Assembly: GCA_017885365.1 (NCBI GenBank)
Contig: JAFNGD010000178.1
Location: forward strand, 1-6,321
Direction: 5' to 3'
Length of the DNA stretch: 6,321 nucleotides
DNA from: Nitrospirota bacterium
GTDB lineage: Bacteria > Nitrospirota > UBA9217
Shown: positions 5,352-6,321 of the stretch, piece after piece
Layout: the number at the start of each line of letters is the position of its first letter
How positions within the stretch are numbered: the first letter of the stretch is position 1
Notes under the pieces: model-generated
Database searches by the model: none
The model's input: only the letters and a program-made list of their open reading frames with translations
Told to the model about the DNA's origin: nothing
Program-made: the position numbers and the translations under genes

Positions 5352-5749
5352 TACTTCGTACCGTCCAGGGTAACCGCCAGCGTTTCGTAGCTCTGGATGC
5401 CCGGCGGGAAGAAGTGGGCGATCTTCCCCTTGCCGTCCACGAGCACGAGCTGCGGCAGGTTCCGGACGCCGTAATCGTAAAAGGCCTTCTGGTCCCCGGG
5501 GTTCATCGTGCTCACGTATGCGACGCTGAAATTACCCTTCCGGTCCTTCTGAAGCTTCTGCACGATCTCGTTCTGCGCCCGGCAGGGTCCGCCCTGGGGG
5601 TTCAGGAAAAACACGATGGTCTTCTTGCCCGCGCTGATGATCTGCTTCAGCTCCGGTGTGCTCTTCGGGGCGTCAGGATTTGCGGCAGCGGCCAGGCCGG
5701 CAACGGCCAGCAGCATGATCAAAGCAACGAATACCGAGATTCTACGCAT
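5351..5749 (-). CDS. Exported thioredoxin-like protein with a single active-site cysteine
   Basis: 132 residues. A signal peptide (MRRISVFVALIMLLAVAGLA, cleavage near AAA at 21-23) is followed by a thioredoxin fold: strand KKTIVFFLNP, active-site loop QGGPCRAQ, strand FSVAYVS, the VRNLPQLVLVDG segment with the expected cis-proline (Pro99), and a last strand KIAHFFPPG. The usual CxxC is reduced to GGPC: the first Cys position is Gly53 and only Cys56 remains, the sole cysteine of the protein. The fold and the coupling to a CcdA-type gene suggest a periplasmic thiol partner, like ResA/CcsX/TlpA-type proteins, but a one-cysteine site cannot do ordinary dithiol exchange alone. The ATG at 5749 is chosen for its AGGAGG 6 bases upstream and for the signal peptide; an earlier in-frame ATG at 5806 lies upstream of the promoter's -10. 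A good sigma-70 promoter precedes it, so this is the first gene of the operon. Confidence 0.87.
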   Translation of the reverse strand: MRRISVFVALIMLLAVAGLAAAANPDAPKSTPELKQIISAGKKTIVFFLNPQGGPCRAQNEIVQKLQKDRKGNFSVAYVSTMNPGDQKAFYDYGVRNLPQLVLVDGKGKIAHFFPPGIQSYETLAVTLDGTK

Positions 5750-5769
5750 GAAAACCTCCTGCAGAAATA

Positions 5770-5787
5770 GTTGCGAATCAATGCAAC
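5770..5787. repeat. Short inverted repeat in the leader of the thioredoxin-like/CcdA operon
   Basis: GTTGC (5770-5774) and GCAAC (5783-5787) flank 8 bases and lie at the predicted transcription start, directly downstream of the -10 element. It could be a small leader hairpin or an operator half-site pair; with 5 bp arms chance is possible. Confidence 0.3.
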
Positions 5788-5816
5788 ATGGTACCAAATA
5801 GGCCAAGCGCTGTCAA
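5788..5816 (-). promoter_or_regulatory. Sigma-70 promoter of the thioredoxin-like/CcdA operon
   Basis: On the minus strand a perfect TTGACA (5816-5811) is followed after exactly 17 bases by TACCAT (5793-5788, 4 of 6). TGG immediately before it adds an extended -10 element. Transcription would start near 5781, about 32 bases before the ATG at 5749. This is the best promoter in the window. Confidence 0.72.
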
Positions 5817-5863
5817 TAAGCCCGTACGAGGACTACTGCTTCGATGCCCGGCCTCCTGGCCCA

Positions 5864-5894
5864 TAAAAAAACCCTCATGGTGAACCATGAGGGT
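5864..5894 (-). terminator. Rho-independent terminator of the triheme cytochrome gene
   Basis: ACCCTCATGG (5871-5880) and CCATGAGGGT (5885-5894) form a perfect 10 bp stem with a 4-base loop, 22 bases after the cytochrome stop codon. On the minus strand it is followed at once by seven T (5871-5865 complement). It separates the cytochrome transcript from the thioredoxin-like/CcdA operon, which has its own promoter just downstream. Confidence 0.93.
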
Positions 5895-5916
5895 CCTTCC
5901 GGATGCTGAAGGCAGC

Positions 5917-6237
5917 CTAATTCTTGTGGCACTTGCTGCAACTGACGGCGTCCTTGGCATTGAAGGCCTTAGTGCCGTTGTGGCACGTGCCGCAGAACTT
6001 TCCTTCCCGGATGTCCTTCATGGTGATCGCGTCGCCGCCCTTCTTCATCTTGAATACTCCCGGATGGCAGTCCGCGCACTTGAAGCCCTTGTCAGCGTGC
6101 ATCTTGCCGTCGAAAACCACCTTGCCGGCCCCCTTCGGTTCGAGCACAACGGTCTTGCCCGAAGGGACCGCGAATGCCGGCAGGGACAGGGCGAGCGCAA
6201 CGATGACGATGACCGCACCGATGACATACGTTCTCAT
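5917..6237 (-). CDS. Exported triheme c-type cytochrome (cytochrome c7-like)
   Basis: 106 residues. A signal peptide (MRTYVIGAVIVIVALALSL, cleavage probably after AFA at 23) leaves a mature protein of about 83 residues with three heme-binding CxxCH motifs: CADCH (54-58), CGTCH (82-86) and CSKCH (100-104). The spacing, the KGFKCADCHPGVFKMKKG and GKFCGTCHNGTKAF segments and the size match the c7-type triheme domain of periplasmic cytochromes in Geobacter-like and Nitrospirota bacteria, which shuttle electrons in respiration. Besides the three heme-motif histidines only one other His exists (His47), so at most one heme can have bis-His ligation by this chain; Met46, Met64 and Met73 are possible other ligands. 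The ATG at 6237 is preceded by AGGAGGTGA (AGGAGG at 6255-6250), spacing 12 bases to the ATG; an in-frame GTG at 6249 overlaps that site and is rejected. A perfect terminator follows. No clear promoter is visible in the remaining upstream bases. Confidence 0.92.
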   Translation of the reverse strand: MRTYVIGAVIVIVALALSLPAFAVPSGKTVVLEPKGAGKVVFDGKMHADKGFKCADCHPGVFKMKKGGDAITMKDIREGKFCGTCHNGTKAFNAKDAVSCSKCHKN

Positions 6238-6269
6238 GATCTCTGTCACCTCCTTTCTTGTTTTTTCGT

Positions 6270-6302
6270 GATACGGGTAGCGACATCAGCCGCTGTTGTA
6301 TC
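6270..6302. repeat. Imperfect inverted repeat upstream of the cytochrome gene
   Basis: GATAC (6270-6274) pairs with GTATC (6298-6302), and inside them AGCG (6279-6282) pairs with CGCT (6291-6294), with a small internal loop. It lies 33 bases upstream of the cytochrome ATG. It could be a leader hairpin, an operator, or part of the end of an upstream gene; the window ends too soon to tell. Confidence 0.25.
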
Positions 6303-6321
6303 CAGGAGCGAGCGCATTCCC

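Noticed and set aside
4728..5373. Plus-strand open frames opposite the CcdA gene
   Set aside because: Their products are His, Asp, Arg and Pro rich without domains, and they are antisense to a clearly conserved membrane protein.
6286..6321. Possible last codons of an upstream minus-strand gene ending at a TGA (6288-6286)
   Set aside because: Only 11 codons are visible, with no recognisable motif; in so short a piece an open frame means nothing.
1..6321. CRISPR array, transposon ends, tRNA or rRNA genes, toxin-antitoxin or defence genes
   Set aside because: No regularly spaced direct repeats, no terminal inverted repeats with a transposase, no cloverleaf or rRNA-like sequence, and no recognisable defence domain were seen by eye on either strand.

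Overview
The window looks like a piece of chromosome from a GC-rich, Gram-negative, probably anaerobic bacterium with abundant multiheme cytochromes. Nitrospirota or Desulfobacterota (Geobacter-like) would fit. The evidence is a NuoE/HndA-type iron-sulfur subunit, a small triheme c-type cytochrome, a CcdA-type thiol-electron transporter, a FecR/DUF6600 exported protein, and a receiver-PilZ regulator. This placement is inferred from gene families, not from a search. I see no rRNA, tRNA, CRISPR array or insertion sequence.

Layout. Bases 1-304 (minus) hold the first 101 codons of a NuoE-like subunit, which continues past the left edge. Bases 305-1195 form a long intergenic stretch. It contains an AT-rich island, an orphan plus-strand terminator-like hairpin, and a decayed, frameshifted response-regulator receiver (about 755-1149). 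Bases 1196-2869 (plus) encode a secreted FecR-domain protein with a tryptophan/tyrosine-rich DUF6600-like core and a long charged, proline-rich tail. It ends at a strong hairpin that can serve both strands. Bases 3067-3378 (minus) hold two tiny, extremely basic ORFs that probably form one transcript behind a good promoter. Divergent from them, 3610-4365 (plus) encodes a receiver-PilZ protein whose phosphorylation-site aspartate is glutamate. Bases 4366-4709 carry no intact gene but include an 84-codon open stretch with coding-like codon use and no start codon. Bases 4710-5749 (minus) are a two-gene operon: an exported thioredoxin-like protein with a single active-site cysteine, translationally coupled (TAATG) to a CcdA-like membrane protein. 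Bases 5917-6237 (minus) encode an exported triheme cytochrome followed by a textbook rho-independent terminator.

How the genes may work together. The CcdA/thioredoxin pair would carry reducing equivalents across the inner membrane to periplasmic thiols, a process used in cytochrome c maturation, and a periplasmic c-type cytochrome lies next door. The NuoE-like subunit belongs to a cytoplasmic NAD(P)H-linked or hydrogenase-type redox complex. The two receiver-derived genes are both defective or altered at the phosphorylation chemistry: one is a decayed fragment, the other intact with Asp to Glu. No complete new multi-gene system is evident. The most unusual signals are the Asp-to-Glu receiver-PilZ protein, the one-cysteine thioredoxin-like partner of CcdA, the tiny basic ORF pair, and the unexplained coding-like remnant at 4387-4641.
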